Origin: CADEEN01 sp963783785
GTDB taxonomy: Bacteria; Pseudomonadota; Gammaproteobacteria; Burkholderiales; Burkholderiaceae_C
Direction of reading: 5' to 3'
Assembly (NCBI GenBank): GCA_963783785.1
Contig: CAWAOQ010000001.1
Span: 397,586 to 461,585 of the forward strand
Length of the DNA: 64,000 bases
The notes beneath the pieces were generated by a model that made no database searches, was not told where the DNA came from, and worked only from the letters and a program-made list of their open reading frames with translations. Shown here piece after piece: positions 6,950 through 16,589 of the stretch. The translations under genes and the position numbers were made by a program. How positions within the stretch are numbered: position 1 is the first letter of the stretch; each line of letters starts with the position of its first letter.

Positions 6950-9712
6950 CTACGCCGGAAAAACCGCGCGCCACAACGCCAGGACCGCATCGCGTTCGGT
7001 CGTCAGCGTATCGGCCGGGAACTGCGTTGGCTGCTCGTCGAGACGAGCACGGTGTTGGGCGCGGCGCAGTTCGCGGTAGGCGTTGGCCGCGGCCTCGCCG
7101 ACGCCCGGGGGCAGCAAGCCGCAGGCCTCGGCGCGTTGCAGCAACGCGATGTTGCCGACGTTGGCCTGCAATTGGGGGTGGGCTGCGGCGTGCGCCAGCA
7201 CCAAGTACTGCACCGCGAACTCGGCGTCCATCATGCCGCCTGCGCTGTGCTTGACGTCAAACAGCCCGGCCTTGACCGGCCGTGCGGCCCGCACCTTGTC
7301 GCGCATCGCCTGGACCTGCTGGCGCAGCGCCGCGTGATCGCGCGGCGCGGCCAGAACCTCGCGGCGAACCGCTTCGAAGCGCTCGGCCAGCGCCGGGGTG
7401 CCGGCACACCAGCGCGCACGCGTCAACGCCTGGTGTTCCCAGGTCCATGCGGTGTTGCTGCCGCGGCCGCGCTGGTATTGCTCGAACGAGGCGATCGACG
7501 TCACCAGCAGCCCTGAGTTGCCGTTGGGACGCAGCGCGGTATCGATGTCGAACAACTCGCCGGCCGACGTCCGCAGCGTGAGCCAGGTGATCAGCTTGCG
7601 CACGAAGGCGCCGTAAACCTCGGCCGCGCGGTCGGTGTCGGGCTCGCCGTGGTCGTCGAACAGGAACACGAGGTCCAGGTCGCCGCCATAGCCGAGCTCC
7701 TTGCCGCCGAGCTTGCCGTAGGCGATGACGGCGAACTGCGGCGACTCTCGATGGCGCTGCCTCAGATGCGCCCAGGCCCAGCGCAGCGTGCAGTCGAGCA
7801 CTGCGTCGGCCAGCGCCGACAGGTCGTCGGCGACCTGCTCGACCGTGATTTCGCCCTCGACATCGCGCACCAGCGTACGGAAGACCTCGGCATGGTGGGC
7901 ACGGCGCAGCGTATCGAGCAGTGCCTCTTCGCCTGCCTCGCCGGAACGGTGCCAGGCGGCATGGCGATCGTCCATCTCGGCGATGAAGGCGGCCCGATCG
8001 AAACGGCCGTGCAGCAGCCGCGCGTCAGCCAGTTCGTCGATCACGCCCGGGTGCTGCATCAGGTAGCGCATCGGCCAGCGCGCCAGTCCGAGCATGCCGA
8101 GCAGCCGTTGTTGCACCTCGGGGCGTTCGACCAGCAGCGCCAGATAGCTCTCGCGGCGCAGCAGCGGCTCCATCCAGTCGATAAAGCGCAACGCCGCGTC
8201 GGCGCTGCAGCGGCCGCCCTCGATGCCGTCGGCAGCGCGCCGGACCAGCCGCGCCAGCCGCTGCTTGCTGCCGTCGCGCAGCGACTGCACGCGGGGTTGC
8301 TGGGCCCAGCGGCGCACCCGCTCGACGATCGGTGCCGGCAGGCGTTCCAGGAATGCCTCATCGTCGATCGGCAGCGGGGCGGCGCCGCACGTCTTGCAGG
8401 TGCCGTTGCGGCCGTTCGTGCCAGCGGCGGACTGGCCGTCATGCAGCAAGGCGTCGAACTCGGTGGCCACCAACTCGCGCACCGCGCCAAGGCGGTCGAG
8501 CAACTCGCAGGCGTCGGCGTTGCATGCCAGTCCCAGCGACTGCGCGATCCAGCCGAGGTCGCCGTCGGCCGCAGGCAGCAGGTGCGTCTGCTGGTCGTCG
8601 AGGTACTGGATGCGGTGTTCGACGCGGCGCAGGAATGTGTAGGCCTCGGCCAGCGCTTCGGCCGCGGCCGGTTTCATCAACCCGCGTGCGGCCAGCCGCT
8701 GCAGTGCCCGCAGCGTCGAGCGGGTGCGGATTTCCGGGAACTGGCCGCCGCGCACGACCAGCAGCAATTGCACGATGAACTCGATCTCGCGGATGCCGCC
8801 GCGCGAGAGCTTGACGTCGTTGCTGCGCTCTGGCCGTCCGGCGGCGCGGCGCTGCGCTTCCTCGCGGATCTTCGTGTGCAACTGGCGCAGGCCTTCGAAC
8901 ACGCCGTAGTCCAGGTAGCGTCGATAGACGAAGGCCGTGACCAGTGATCGAAGCGCCAGTGCACGGCCGCTCGTCACTGCGTCGCGCGGCGCAACGACGC
9001 GGCTCTTCAGCCACGCAAAACGCTCCCACTCGCGACCCTGGACCTGGAAGTACTCCTCCAGCATCGCCAGGCTGACCACCGGCGGGCCGGAATTGCCGTT
9101 GGGCCGCAACGCCAGGTCGACGCGGAACACGAAGCCGTCATCGGTCGCATCGCCGATCAGCGCGTAAAGGCGCTTGGCGACCTTGCCGAAGTACTCGTGC
9201 GCAGAGATCACGATCGGTCCGGCCGTTTGTCCGTCGTCCTCGTAGACGTAGATCAGGTCGATGTCCGACGACACGTTGAGTTCGCGCGCGCCGAGTTTGC
9301 CCATGCCGACGATCCAGAACTCGATGCGTCGACCCTGCGCATCGAGCGGGGCACCGTAGCGTGCGTCCTCCTCGGCCTGCGCCTGGACCAGCGCGATCTC
9401 CAGCGTCGATTCGGCCAGTGCAGTCATCGCCGCGGTGATGTCCTGCAGCGGCGCAGCCTGTTCGATGTCCAGCACGGCCAGCCTCTCGAGCACCAACTGG
9501 CGCGCGGTGCGCAGGGCCGCCGGCAACGATCGCCCGCCGCCCTGCAACCGCGCCACCAGCGCGGTGATGGTCTCGGTGTCGGGCAGGCCTGGCGGCAGCA
9601 GCCTCAGGTCATCGGCATGTCGCCGACGCACGCGCTGCACGAACCGGCTGTACCCGGCTGACGCGAGTGGGCGCGTGATGCTGTTCTCGATGGCTGCGGG
9701 ACTGCTGGGCAT
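6950..9712 (-). CDS. glnE: Bifunctional glutamine synthetase adenylyltransferase/deadenylylase
   Basis: 920 residues, the usual length for GlnE. Two nucleotidyltransferase domains are visible, each with a GKLG...D-x-D core: the N-terminal one around GKLGARELNVSSDIDLIYV and the C-terminal one around GKLGGKELGYGGDLDLVFL. In this family the N-terminal domain removes AMP from glutamine synthetase and the C-terminal one adds it, under control of PII proteins, so that ammonia assimilation matches nitrogen status. A helical linker separates them. The gene is uninterrupted. It diverges from yhdP with about 100 bp between the likely starts, and the rhombosortase gene follows it. Confidence 0.95.
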   Translation of the reverse strand: MPSSPAAIENSITRPLASAGYSRFVQRVRRRHADDLRLLPPGLPDTETITALVARLQGGGRSLPAALRTARQLVLERLAVLDIEQAAPLQDITAAMTALAESTLEIALVQAQAEEDARYGAPLDAQGRRIEFWIVGMGKLGARELNVSSDIDLIYVYEDDGQTAGPIVISAHEYFGKVAKRLYALIGDATDDGFVFRVDLALRPNGNSGPPVVSLAMLEEYFQVQGREWERFAWLKSRVVAPRDAVTSGRALALRSLVTAFVYRRYLDYGVFEGLRQLHTKIREEAQRRAAGRPERSNDVKLSRGGIREIEFIVQLLLVVRGGQFPEIRTRSTLRALQRLAARGLMKPAAAEALAEAYTFLRRVEHRIQYLDDQQTHLLPAADGDLGWIAQSLGLACNADACELLDRLGAVRELVATEFDALLHDGQSAAGTNGRNGTCKTCGAAPLPIDDEAFLERLPAPIVERVRRWAQQPRVQSLRDGSKQRLARLVRRAADGIEGGRCSADAALRFIDWMEPLLRRESYLALLVERPEVQQRLLGMLGLARWPMRYLMQHPGVIDELADARLLHGRFDRAAFIAEMDDRHAAWHRSGEAGEEALLDTLRRAHHAEVFRTLVRDVEGEITVEQVADDLSALADAVLDCTLRWAWAHLRQRHRESPQFAVIAYGKLGGKELGYGGDLDLVFLFDDHGEPDTDRAAEVYGAFVRKLITWLTLRTSAGELFDIDTALRPNGNSGLLVTSIASFEQYQRGRGSNTAWTWEHQALTRARWCAGTPALAERFEAVRREVLAAPRDHAALRQQVQAMRDKVRAARPVKAGLFDVKHSAGGMMDAEFAVQYLVLAHAAAHPQLQANVGNIALLQRAEACGLLPPGVGEAAANAYRELRRAQHRARLDEQPTQFPADTLTTERDAVLALWRAVFPA

Positions 9713-9815
9713 GTGCGCGAACGGTCAGTAACCCTGTGCTAGATTGGCCTGAACCGCCACGCAGCGCTGTCGGCGATTGAGTGCATCCAGCCGTTGCAGC
9801 GACTGGCAGCGCCCG

Positions 9816-12800
9816 ATGCGCAGCCGTTCACCACCGGTTGCCTTCTCGCTCACTGCTCCCACCGTGCCCTCCGCGCCTGCCGATATCCCTGCCGCCGTAT
9901 TCATCGAGCGACGCCGGCACCCTGCGCTGCGCTGGTTGTGGCGCATTGCTTTCGGCCTGCTTTTCGGTGCCTGGAGCTTATTGCTGTTGGCATGGCTGAC
10001 GCTGCATTGGGGGATTTTGCCTCGCATCGAACAATGGCGCCCGCAAATCGAAGCCCGCGCCAGCCAGGCACTCGGCGTGCCGGTGACCATTGGCGCCATC
10101 CAGGTGCGTTCGAGCGGCTGGGTACCCGCGATCGACCTGGCCGACGTGGTCCTGCACGACCGCCAGAACAACGAGGCCCTGCGTCTGCCCAAGATCAGTG
10201 CCGCACTGTCTGCGCGATCGCTGCTGGCCCTGGAGCTCAGGTTCGAGCAGTTGCACATCGATGGTGCGGCGCTCGAGGTGCGCCGCAGCGTCGCCGGCCG
10301 CTTCTTCGTGGCCGGCATCGAGATGCCGGCCGGCGACCGCGCCGATGGCCAACGCAGCAGCAGTGCCGCCGACTGGTTCTTCGCGCAGCACGAGCTTGTC
10401 ATTCGCAACGGCCGGTTGCGCTGGATCGATGAACTGCGCGACGGCACGCCGCTCGATCTCGACAATGTCGACTTGGTGATCCGCAACGGCCTGCGCCGGC
10501 ACGAGTTGCGCTTGGACGCGACGCCACCTCCGGCCTGGGGCGAGCGCTTCTCGGTACAGGGCCGCTTCACGCAATCGCTGCTCGAGCGCCGCGGCGACTG
10601 GCGGCGCTGGAGCGGTACGCTGCATGTGGCATTGCCGCGCACCGATGTGGCCGAACTGCGCCGCCACGTGGCATTGCCCTTCGAGTTGACCGAAGGCGAC
10701 GGCGCGGTGCGGGCCTGGATCGACCTGCGCGGGGGTGAACTCAGTGCCGTCACCGCCGATCTGGCGCTGCGGGCGGTATCGCTGCGGTTGGCCCCCGAGG
10801 TCGAGCCGTTGGCCGTGTTGCAGTTGCAGGGGCGCGTGCGTGCCGAGCGCAACAAGGATCGGCTGCGCTTGGCCACCGAGGGTTTGAGTTTCGTCACCGG
10901 CAACGGCGTCACCTGGCCTCGCAGCAGCGCGACACTCACGCTGCGGCACTCGCGCGTGGCGTCGGCCGGCGAAACGGCAGACGCAGCCGCCGCCAGCGCA
11001 TTCGAAGGCGGTGCCCTGGTTGCCGATCGGCTCGATCTCGGGGCGACGGCCCAGGTGGCGGCCAGCGTGCCGCTTGGCGCGACGCTCAACCGACTGATCG
11101 CGGAGTTGGCGCCGACCGGGCAGGTCAGTTCGCTCAGTGCGCGCTGGGACGGGGCTCTCGATGCTCCAACGAAATACCAGGTCAAGGCCAGCGTCAGCGG
11201 CCTGGCGATTGCCGCGGCGCCGTCACCGGAGGCGGGCGGCGTTGGTCGTCCGGGCTGGCGCAATGCGGCAATCGATCTCGACGCCGATGAGTCGGGCGGC
11301 AAGGCCAGGCTCGTGCTCGACAAGGGGGCACTGCTGCTGCCGGGCCTGTTCGAGACGCCGGAATTGGTGTTCGACAGCCTGTCGACGCGGCTGACCTGGC
11401 GGATCCGGCCGGTGGCAGGGGCGCCGCCTGCATTGGAGCTCGCGCTCGCCGACACCCGCTTTGCCAATGCCGATGCGCAGGGCGAACTCACCAGCGCGAG
11501 TTGGCGCAGTGGCGAAGGCAGTGGCTTTGGCCGCGGTGCGCGCCTGCCGGGCCGGCTCGAATTGGCCGGCAGCTTGAGCCGCGGCCGAGCCGCCGCCGTG
11601 GCTCGCTACCTGCCGTTGGGTGTGCCGGAGGCGGCGCGTCGCTATGTCCAGGGTGCCGTGGTCGATGGTCGGGTGGCGGGGGCGACGTTCAAGGTCAAGG
11701 GCGATCTGTGGGACTTCCCGTTCTCCGCGACCGCCGGCGTGCCGATCGCGGCCACGGGTGGCAGCGAGTTCCGCATCGTCGCGCGCGCCGAAGATGTCTT
11801 GCTGGCCTACGTGCCAAGCGCACCCGGCAGCGCGTCGCCATGGCCGCCTTTCAGTCGTGTCAGCGGAGAGCTCATCTTCGAGCGATCGTCGATGACCATC
11901 CGCAACGCGCAGGCACGCGCCTTCGGGGTCGAACTGTCGCGCGTCAACGGCAGCATTGCCGACCTGGCGAACCCGCTGCTGCACATCGAGGGCCAGGCCC
12001 GCGGCCCCGTGGCGGACATGCTGCGCTACGTCGGCAGCACGCCGATCAGTGGCTGGCTGGGCGACGGACTGCGCGAGGCCAGCGCGACGGGCAGCGGCGA
12101 GCTCGGGCTGGTGCTGGACATTCCGATCGATGCCACCGAGCGCACGGCCGTGCAGGGTCGCCTGGCATTGACCGGCAACGACGTGCGGTTGACCCCCGCG
12201 ATGCCCCTGCTGGCCAATGCCAAGGCCAGGATCGAATTCAGCGACAAGGCGTTTTCGATCGTCGGCGGCAGTGCGCGGGTGCTCGGCGGCGAGGCCACCT
12301 TCGAGGGTGGTGTGCAGGCCGATGGCACGCTGCGCTTCACCGCCCAGGGCATGGCCACTGCCGACGCCTTGCGACGTGCCCCCGAGGTGGGCGCGCTGTC
12401 GCGGCTCGCCAGCGCGATGAGCGGCCAGGCGCCGTACCGTCTGGCAGTGGGCATCGTGCGCGGGCGCACCGATTTGACGCTGACCAGCCCACTCACGGGC
12501 ATCGCCCTGGACCTTCCGGCGCCGCTGAACAAGGCCGCCGAAGCGGCTTGGCCGCTGCGCGTGGAAACGCGCGCTGCCGCCGCGTCCGGCGACGGCGCGC
12601 AGCGCGACAGCCTGCGCATCGAACTCGGCAACGTGTTGCAGGCGCAGTACCTGCGCGACCTGTCGGGCGAGTCACCCAAGGTGGTGCGCGGCGCCATCGC
12701 CGTGCTGGACACGTTGCCACCGCTGCCCGAGCGCGGCGTGCATGCGGTGTTGAACCTGCCGGCCGTCGACGGCGATGCGTGGCAGAACCTGGCAGAGCGC

Positions 12801-14003
12801 CTGCAGGCGCTGCCCGGGGGCACCGCCGATGTCATCGCCGAGGGTTACCTGCCGCACACCGTGGCCCTGCGCGCGCAGTCGTTCACTTCCGGCGGGCGCA
12901 AGCTGACGCGCCTGGTGGCGGGGGCCAGTCAGGATCCCGTCGACGCCACCTGGCGCGGCAACCTCGATGCCGAGCAACTCGGTGGCTACATCGAATACCG
13001 CGCCGCGCGCGGGCCGACCAATCCGGGCCGCGTGCACGCGCGGTTGGCGCGGCTGGCGCTGCCGCCGGCCGATGTGGCCTCGGTCGAGACCCTGCTTGCT
13101 CAAGCGCCGGCGACCGTGCCAGCGCTCGACATCGTGGTCGACGACTTCGAGTTGCGCGGCAAGAAATTGGGCCGCGTCGAGATTGCCGCCGTCAACCGCG
13201 CGGGAGACAGGGGCGAGCGCGAGTGGCACATGGACCGCTTCACCGTCACCAACCCCGATGCACAGTTGAGCGGCACTGGCCAGTGGCAGGCGGGGCCCGG
13301 CGTGGGCAGCCAGCGCATGGTGATGGACTTCAAGCTCGAACTGTTCGACGGCGGCGCCTTCCTCGACCGCATCGGCTTCGGCGGCACGCTGCGCGGCGGC
13401 AAGGGGCGCCTGAGCGGCCAGCTGTCATGGAGCGGCTCGCCACTTGCGCTGCACACACCCAGCCTCGACGGGCGCATCAAGCTTGCGCTCGATGCCGGGC
13501 AGTTCCTCAAGGCGGGCCCGGGCGCGGGTCGGCTGCTCGGTGTGCTCAGCCTGCAGGCGCTGCCGCGTCGGTTGCTGCTGGATTTTCGCGACGTGTTCCA
13601 GGAAGGATTCCCGTTCGACAACATCGTCGGCGACGTGACCATCGAGGATGGCGTGGCCAGCACCAACAACCTGCGCATGCGCGGTGTGCAGGCTGCGGTA
13701 TTGATGGAGGGCCATGCCGACATCGGTCGCGAGACGCAGGATCTGAGGGTGTTGGTGGTGCCGGAGATCAACGCCGGCACCGCGTCGCTCGCCTATGCCG
13801 TGATCAACCCGGCGGTGGGGCTTGGGACCTTCCTGGCCCAGTTGTTCCTGCGCCGTCCGCTGATGGCCGCCAGCACGCGCGAATTCACCGTGCAGGGGTC
13901 GTGGGCCGACCCGCAGGTCGAGCGCGTCGAGCGTCGGATCAACGCGCCGCTGCCCGAACTCGAGACGCCGGCCGCAGCATCCGCGCCGAAAACGGGGCCG
14001 TGA
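9816..14003 (+). CDS. YhdP family protein (AsmA-like, DUF3971; lipid-transport related)
   Basis: About 1,395 residues if the ATG at 9816 is used; a TTG at 9777 and a downstream GTG are also possible, so the start is uncertain. A basic stretch (IERRRHPALRWLWR) precedes one transmembrane helix (IAFGLLFGAWSLLLLAWLTL), after which the whole protein is a long periplasmic beta-rich repeat of the AsmA/YhdP type, ending with the conserved INPAVGLGTFLAQLFLRRPL segment and a low-complexity tail. In Escherichia coli YhdP is one of the large bridge-like proteins that carry phospholipid to the outer membrane. No frameshift was found across 4.2 kb, in contrast to many neighbours. The nitrilase gene follows 28 bp downstream. 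Confidence 0.85.
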   Translation: MRSRSPPVAFSLTAPTVPSAPADIPAAVFIERRRHPALRWLWRIAFGLLFGAWSLLLLAWLTLHWGILPRIEQWRPQIEARASQALGVPVTIGAIQVRSSGWVPAIDLADVVLHDRQNNEALRLPKISAALSARSLLALELRFEQLHIDGAALEVRRSVAGRFFVAGIEMPAGDRADGQRSSSAADWFFAQHELVIRNGRLRWIDELRDGTPLDLDNVDLVIRNGLRRHELRLDATPPPAWGERFSVQGRFTQSLLERRGDWRRWSGTLHVALPRTDVAELRRHVALPFELTEGDGAVRAWIDLRGGELSAVTADLALRAVSLRLAPEVEPLAVLQLQGRVRAERNKDRLRLATEGLSFVTGNGVTWPRSSATLTLRHSRVASAGETADAAAASAFEGGALVADRLDLGATAQVAASVPLGATLNRLIAELAPTGQVSSLSARWDGALDAPTKYQVKASVSGLAIAAAPSPEAGGVGRPGWRNAAIDLDADESGGKARLVLDKGALLLPGLFETPELVFDSLSTRLTWRIRPVAGAPPALELALADTRFANADAQGELTSASWRSGEGSGFGRGARLPGRLELAGSLSRGRAAAVARYLPLGVPEAARRYVQGAVVDGRVAGATFKVKGDLWDFPFSATAGVPIAATGGSEFRIVARAEDVLLAYVPSAPGSASPWPPFSRVSGELIFERSSMTIRNAQARAFGVELSRVNGSIADLANPLLHIEGQARGPVADMLRYVGSTPISGWLGDGLREASATGSGELGLVLDIPIDATERTAVQGRLALTGNDVRLTPAMPLLANAKARIEFSDKAFSIVGGSARVLGGEATFEGGVQADGTLRFTAQGMATADALRRAPEVGALSRLASAMSGQAPYRLAVGIVRGRTDLTLTSPLTGIALDLPAPLNKAAEAAWPLRVETRAAAASGDGAQRDSLRIELGNVLQAQYLRDLSGESPKVVRGAIAVLDTLPPLPERGVHAVLNLPAVDGDAWQNLAERLQALPGGTADVIAEGYLPHTVALRAQSFTSGGRKLTRLVAGASQDPVDATWRGNLDAEQLGGYIEYRAARGPTNPGRVHARLARLALPPADVASVETLLAQAPATVPALDIVVDDFELRGKKLGRVEIAAVNRAGDRGEREWHMDRFTVTNPDAQLSGTGQWQAGPGVGSQRMVMDFKLELFDGGAFLDRIGFGGTLRGGKGRLSGQLSWSGSPLALHTPSLDGRIKLALDAGQFLKAGPGAGRLLGVLSLQALPRRLLLDFRDVFQEGFPFDNIVGDVTIEDGVASTNNLRMRGVQAAVLMEGHADIGRETQDLRVLVVPEINAGTASLAYAVINPAVGLGTFLAQLFLRRPLMAASTREFTVQGSWADPQVERVERRINAPLPELETPAAASAPKTGP

Positions 14004-14031
14004 GCGACTGCTGGCCAAGAGGAGAACCATC

Positions 14032-14832
14032 ATGAAGATTGCCGCGCTGCAAACCGTCTCGTCGTCCGACGTGTCGCGCAATCTCGACGCCGCCGCGCGG
14101 CTGATCGGACAGGCCGCACACAAGGGCGCCAAGCTGGTCGCGCTGCCCGAGTACTTCTGCCTGATGGGCCGGCGCGACGATGACAAACTGGCCATTGCCG
14201 AGGTGCCGGGGCAGGGCCCGATCCAGGATTTTCTCGGCGCGCAAGCGCGTGCGCACGGCCTGTGGTTGGTCGGCGGCACACTGCCGCTGCAGACCACCTC
14301 GCCCGGCCGCGTGCGCAATGCGTGTTGCGTCTATGCCCCCGACGGCACGCTGGCCGCACGCTACGACAAGATCCATCTCTTCCGCTATGACAACGGTCGC
14401 GAGAGCTATGACGAGGCGCGCGTGCTCGAGGCCGGCGCCGAACCGGTCACGTTGCAGGCCGGACCGCTGCGGTTGGGGCTGTCGGTGTGCTACGACCTGC
14501 GCTTCCCAGAGCTGTACCGCCGGCTGTGTACGCCGCCATGTGATCTGCTCAGCGTGCCCGCGGCCTTCACCTACACCACCGGTCGTGCGCATTGGGAGCT
14601 GTTGCTGCGTGCCCGTGCGGTCGAGAACCAGTGCTACGTGATCGCACCAGCGCAGGGCGGTGTGCATGAAAACGGCCGCCGCACCTGGGGCCACAGCATG
14701 ATCGTCGACCCGTGGGGCGACGTGCTGGGGGTGCTGCCCGAAGGCGAGGGCATCGTGATGGCCGAGTTCGACGCGGATCGGCTGGCCGCAGTGCGCCAGC
14801 AACTGCCGGCGCTGTCGCACCGGCGCTTGTAG
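14032..14832 (+). CDS. Nitrilase-superfamily carbon-nitrogen hydrolase (deaminated glutathione amidase-like)
   Basis: 266 residues. The catalytic triad is in place: E40 (LPEYFCLMG), K113 (RYDKIHLFRYD) and C153 (SVCYDLRFPELYR). The family cleaves amide bonds. This subgroup resembles Nit1/YbeM enzymes that repair deaminated glutathione, judged from the KIHLFRYDNGRESYDE and GGVHENGRRTWGHS segments. The ATG has GAGGAG 8 bases upstream. It lies 28 bp after yhdP on the same strand, an arrangement that is common in Burkholderiales as I recall it. It converges on a UbiH-like gene with a single base between the two stops. Confidence 0.85.
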   Translation: MKIAALQTVSSSDVSRNLDAAARLIGQAAHKGAKLVALPEYFCLMGRRDDDKLAIAEVPGQGPIQDFLGAQARAHGLWLVGGTLPLQTTSPGRVRNACCVYAPDGTLAARYDKIHLFRYDNGRESYDEARVLEAGAEPVTLQAGPLRLGLSVCYDLRFPELYRRLCTPPCDLLSVPAAFTYTTGRAHWELLLRARAVENQCYVIAPAQGGVHENGRRTWGHSMIVDPWGDVLGVLPEGEGIVMAEFDADRLAAVRQQLPALSHRRL

Positions 14833-14833
14833 T

Positions 14834-16045
14834 TCAGCGGCTGCCGAACATCATTTGCCGCGCCAGCGCGGACTTCAGCCCCGGCAGGCGGTCGATCAGC
14901 GCCATACCCACACCGCGCAGCGTGGCCACGCCGGGTGCTTGCCAAGTGAAGCTGCGGGCCAGGAAATCGGTGGCGGCGATCATCGCCCAGCGGTCGGGGG
15001 CGCGCTGCCAGGCCACGCGCGACAGCGCGGCATCGAGCCCGGGCGCGGCGCGGCTCGTGTCGACGGCGTCCCGCAGTGCAGTGGCCAGCGCGAAGGCGTC
15101 GCGCAGGCCGAGATTGAGGCCCTGACCGGCGACCGGGTGCAGCGTCTGCGCGGCGTTGCCGATGCGCACCTGACGCCCTCGCACGAGCGTGCGCTGGGCC
15201 GCCAGGCCGAGCGGGAAGCATTTCAGCGGCGACACACCGGCGATGCGCCCGACGGCACGGTCGAACACGGTGCCGAGCACGGCCACGCGCTGCGCGTCGC
15301 TGAGTTCGCGCACCTGATCGTCGCTGCGCGGCACGCACCACACCAACGAAGCGCGTTGCATGCCATCGGCGGTGCGCGGCAACGGCAGCAAAGCCACCGG
15401 CCCGTGGCGCGTGAAGCGCTCGACAGCCACGCCCGGGGTGCCGCCTTCGAGCGCGACCGTGCCGACCCAGGCGTCCTGCTGGTAATCGTGGCGCAGGTCA
15501 GCGACCTTGTGTTCGCTGAAGACGCCGCCTTCGGCGACGACGGCCAGGTCGAACGGCTCAGCGACACCGGCATCGACCTCGACGCCATCTGGCAGGTCTT
15601 TCAGTGCCGCCACCGGTGCACCAAAGCGGCCATGCAATCGTGCGGGGTCGGCCAGGACAGCCGCCTCCCAGGCGCGTTGCATCGGCGCCACCAGCGCGCC
15701 ATAGCCGAGCACTGCACCCAGCATCGGCACGCCCAGATCAGCGGCCTTCAGGCGCACCGTGGGGGCGCCGAGCCAGCCGGGCACGGCCAGGGCCGGCGCC
15801 TGCTGAGAAACCCAGACTTCGCGGATCGGCTCGGCGCAGCTGCCGTCCCACGCGCCCAGGCGCTCGAGCAGTTGCACGCTGCCCAGCGCGAGCGCCAGCG
15901 TGCGCGCATCGGCAGACACATCCTGACCGGCCGGCCGGGCATCGAACAGGCTGATCTGCGCATGCGGCAACGTTCGTGCGGCCAGCAGCGCCAGCGCCAA
16001 GCCGACCGGGCCGGCGCCGATGACGGCGATGTGCAGAGGTTTCAT
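14834..16045 (-). CDS. UbiH/UbiF/VisC-family FAD monooxygenase
   Basis: 403 residues. The FAD Rossmann motif is at the start (IAVIGAGPVGLALALLAAR), and the second FAD site RIGNAAQTLHPVAGQGLNLG is the variant of the family GD motif seen in ubiquinone-ring hydroxylases. These flavoproteins hydroxylate the benzoquinone ring in ubiquinone synthesis, with O2 and a reduced nicotinamide cofactor. Which ring position is modified cannot be assigned without a phylogeny. A possible -10 box (TACGAT on the minus strand) lies close to the ATG. The gene is divergent from yajC. Confidence 0.85.
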   Translation of the reverse strand: MKPLHIAVIGAGPVGLALALLAARTLPHAQISLFDARPAGQDVSADARTLALALGSVQLLERLGAWDGSCAEPIREVWVSQQAPALAVPGWLGAPTVRLKAADLGVPMLGAVLGYGALVAPMQRAWEAAVLADPARLHGRFGAPVAALKDLPDGVEVDAGVAEPFDLAVVAEGGVFSEHKVADLRHDYQQDAWVGTVALEGGTPGVAVERFTRHGPVALLPLPRTADGMQRASLVWCVPRSDDQVRELSDAQRVAVLGTVFDRAVGRIAGVSPLKCFPLGLAAQRTLVRGRQVRIGNAAQTLHPVAGQGLNLGLRDAFALATALRDAVDTSRAAPGLDAALSRVAWQRAPDRWAMIAATDFLARSFTWQAPGVATLRGVGMALIDRLPGLKSALARQMMFGSR

Positions 16046-16212
16046 GAGTGGGTCGTCATCGTAGCCGGCCGCCGGGCCGGCGCGGGCCGATCGAATAGAA
16101 TCCGGCGCCCTTCGTGGCCCCGCGACAAGCGGGCCGCCGCAGGTTCTCCCGGCCTTGGAATCCGGGACCCCGGCCGCAGCTGCTGCGGCTCATCACTCTT
16201 AGGACCGTCGAC

Positions 16213-16545
16213 GTGTTCATTTCCCAAGCCTTTGCCCAGACCGCGCCTGCAGCCGCCGGTGGCGCCGGTGCCGAGTCCACGCTGTTCAGCCTGCTGCCGC
16301 TGGTGCTGATGTTCGTGGTGCTGTACTTCATCATGATCCGGCCGCAGATGAAGCGCCAGAAGGAGCACAAGGCGATGATCGAGGCGATCGCCAAAGGTGA
16401 CGAGGTCGTCATCGGGGGCGGCATGCTGGGCCGTGTCAGCAAGCTCGGCGAGACCTATGTATCGGTCGAGATTGCAGCCAACGTCGAGGTCCAGGTGCAG
16501 CGCACGGCCATCATCCAGGTGCTGCCCAAGGGCACCATCAAGTAA
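16213..16545 (+). CDS. yajC: Sec translocase accessory subunit YajC
   Basis: 110 residues from the GTG at 16213; longer in-frame extensions upstream look non-coding. A short periplasmic N-terminus (FISQAFAQTAPAAAGGAGAE) precedes one transmembrane helix (LLPLVLMFVVLYFIMIRPQM) and then the YajC cytosolic domain (KRQKEHKAMIEAIAKGDEVV, GGMLGRVSKLGETYVSVEI). YajC associates with SecD and SecF at the SecYEG channel. It is the first gene of a yajC-secD-secF operon. The queuine tRNA-ribosyltransferase gene that often precedes it is absent; a divergent UbiH-like gene is there instead. Confidence 0.95.
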   Translation: MFISQAFAQTAPAAAGGAGAESTLFSLLPLVLMFVVLYFIMIRPQMKRQKEHKAMIEAIAKGDEVVIGGGMLGRVSKLGETYVSVEIAANVEVQVQRTAIIQVLPKGTIK

Positions 16546-16589
16546 CCCGCTGCGGTGCGCCCTCCGCGCACCGCGAAAGTCGTCGCTGC

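Noticed and set aside
11501..14035. 844-codon plus-strand frame overlapping yhdP
   Set aside because: It is an alternate frame of yhdP, Arg/Gly/Ala-rich and without the hydrophobic pattern of a real protein.
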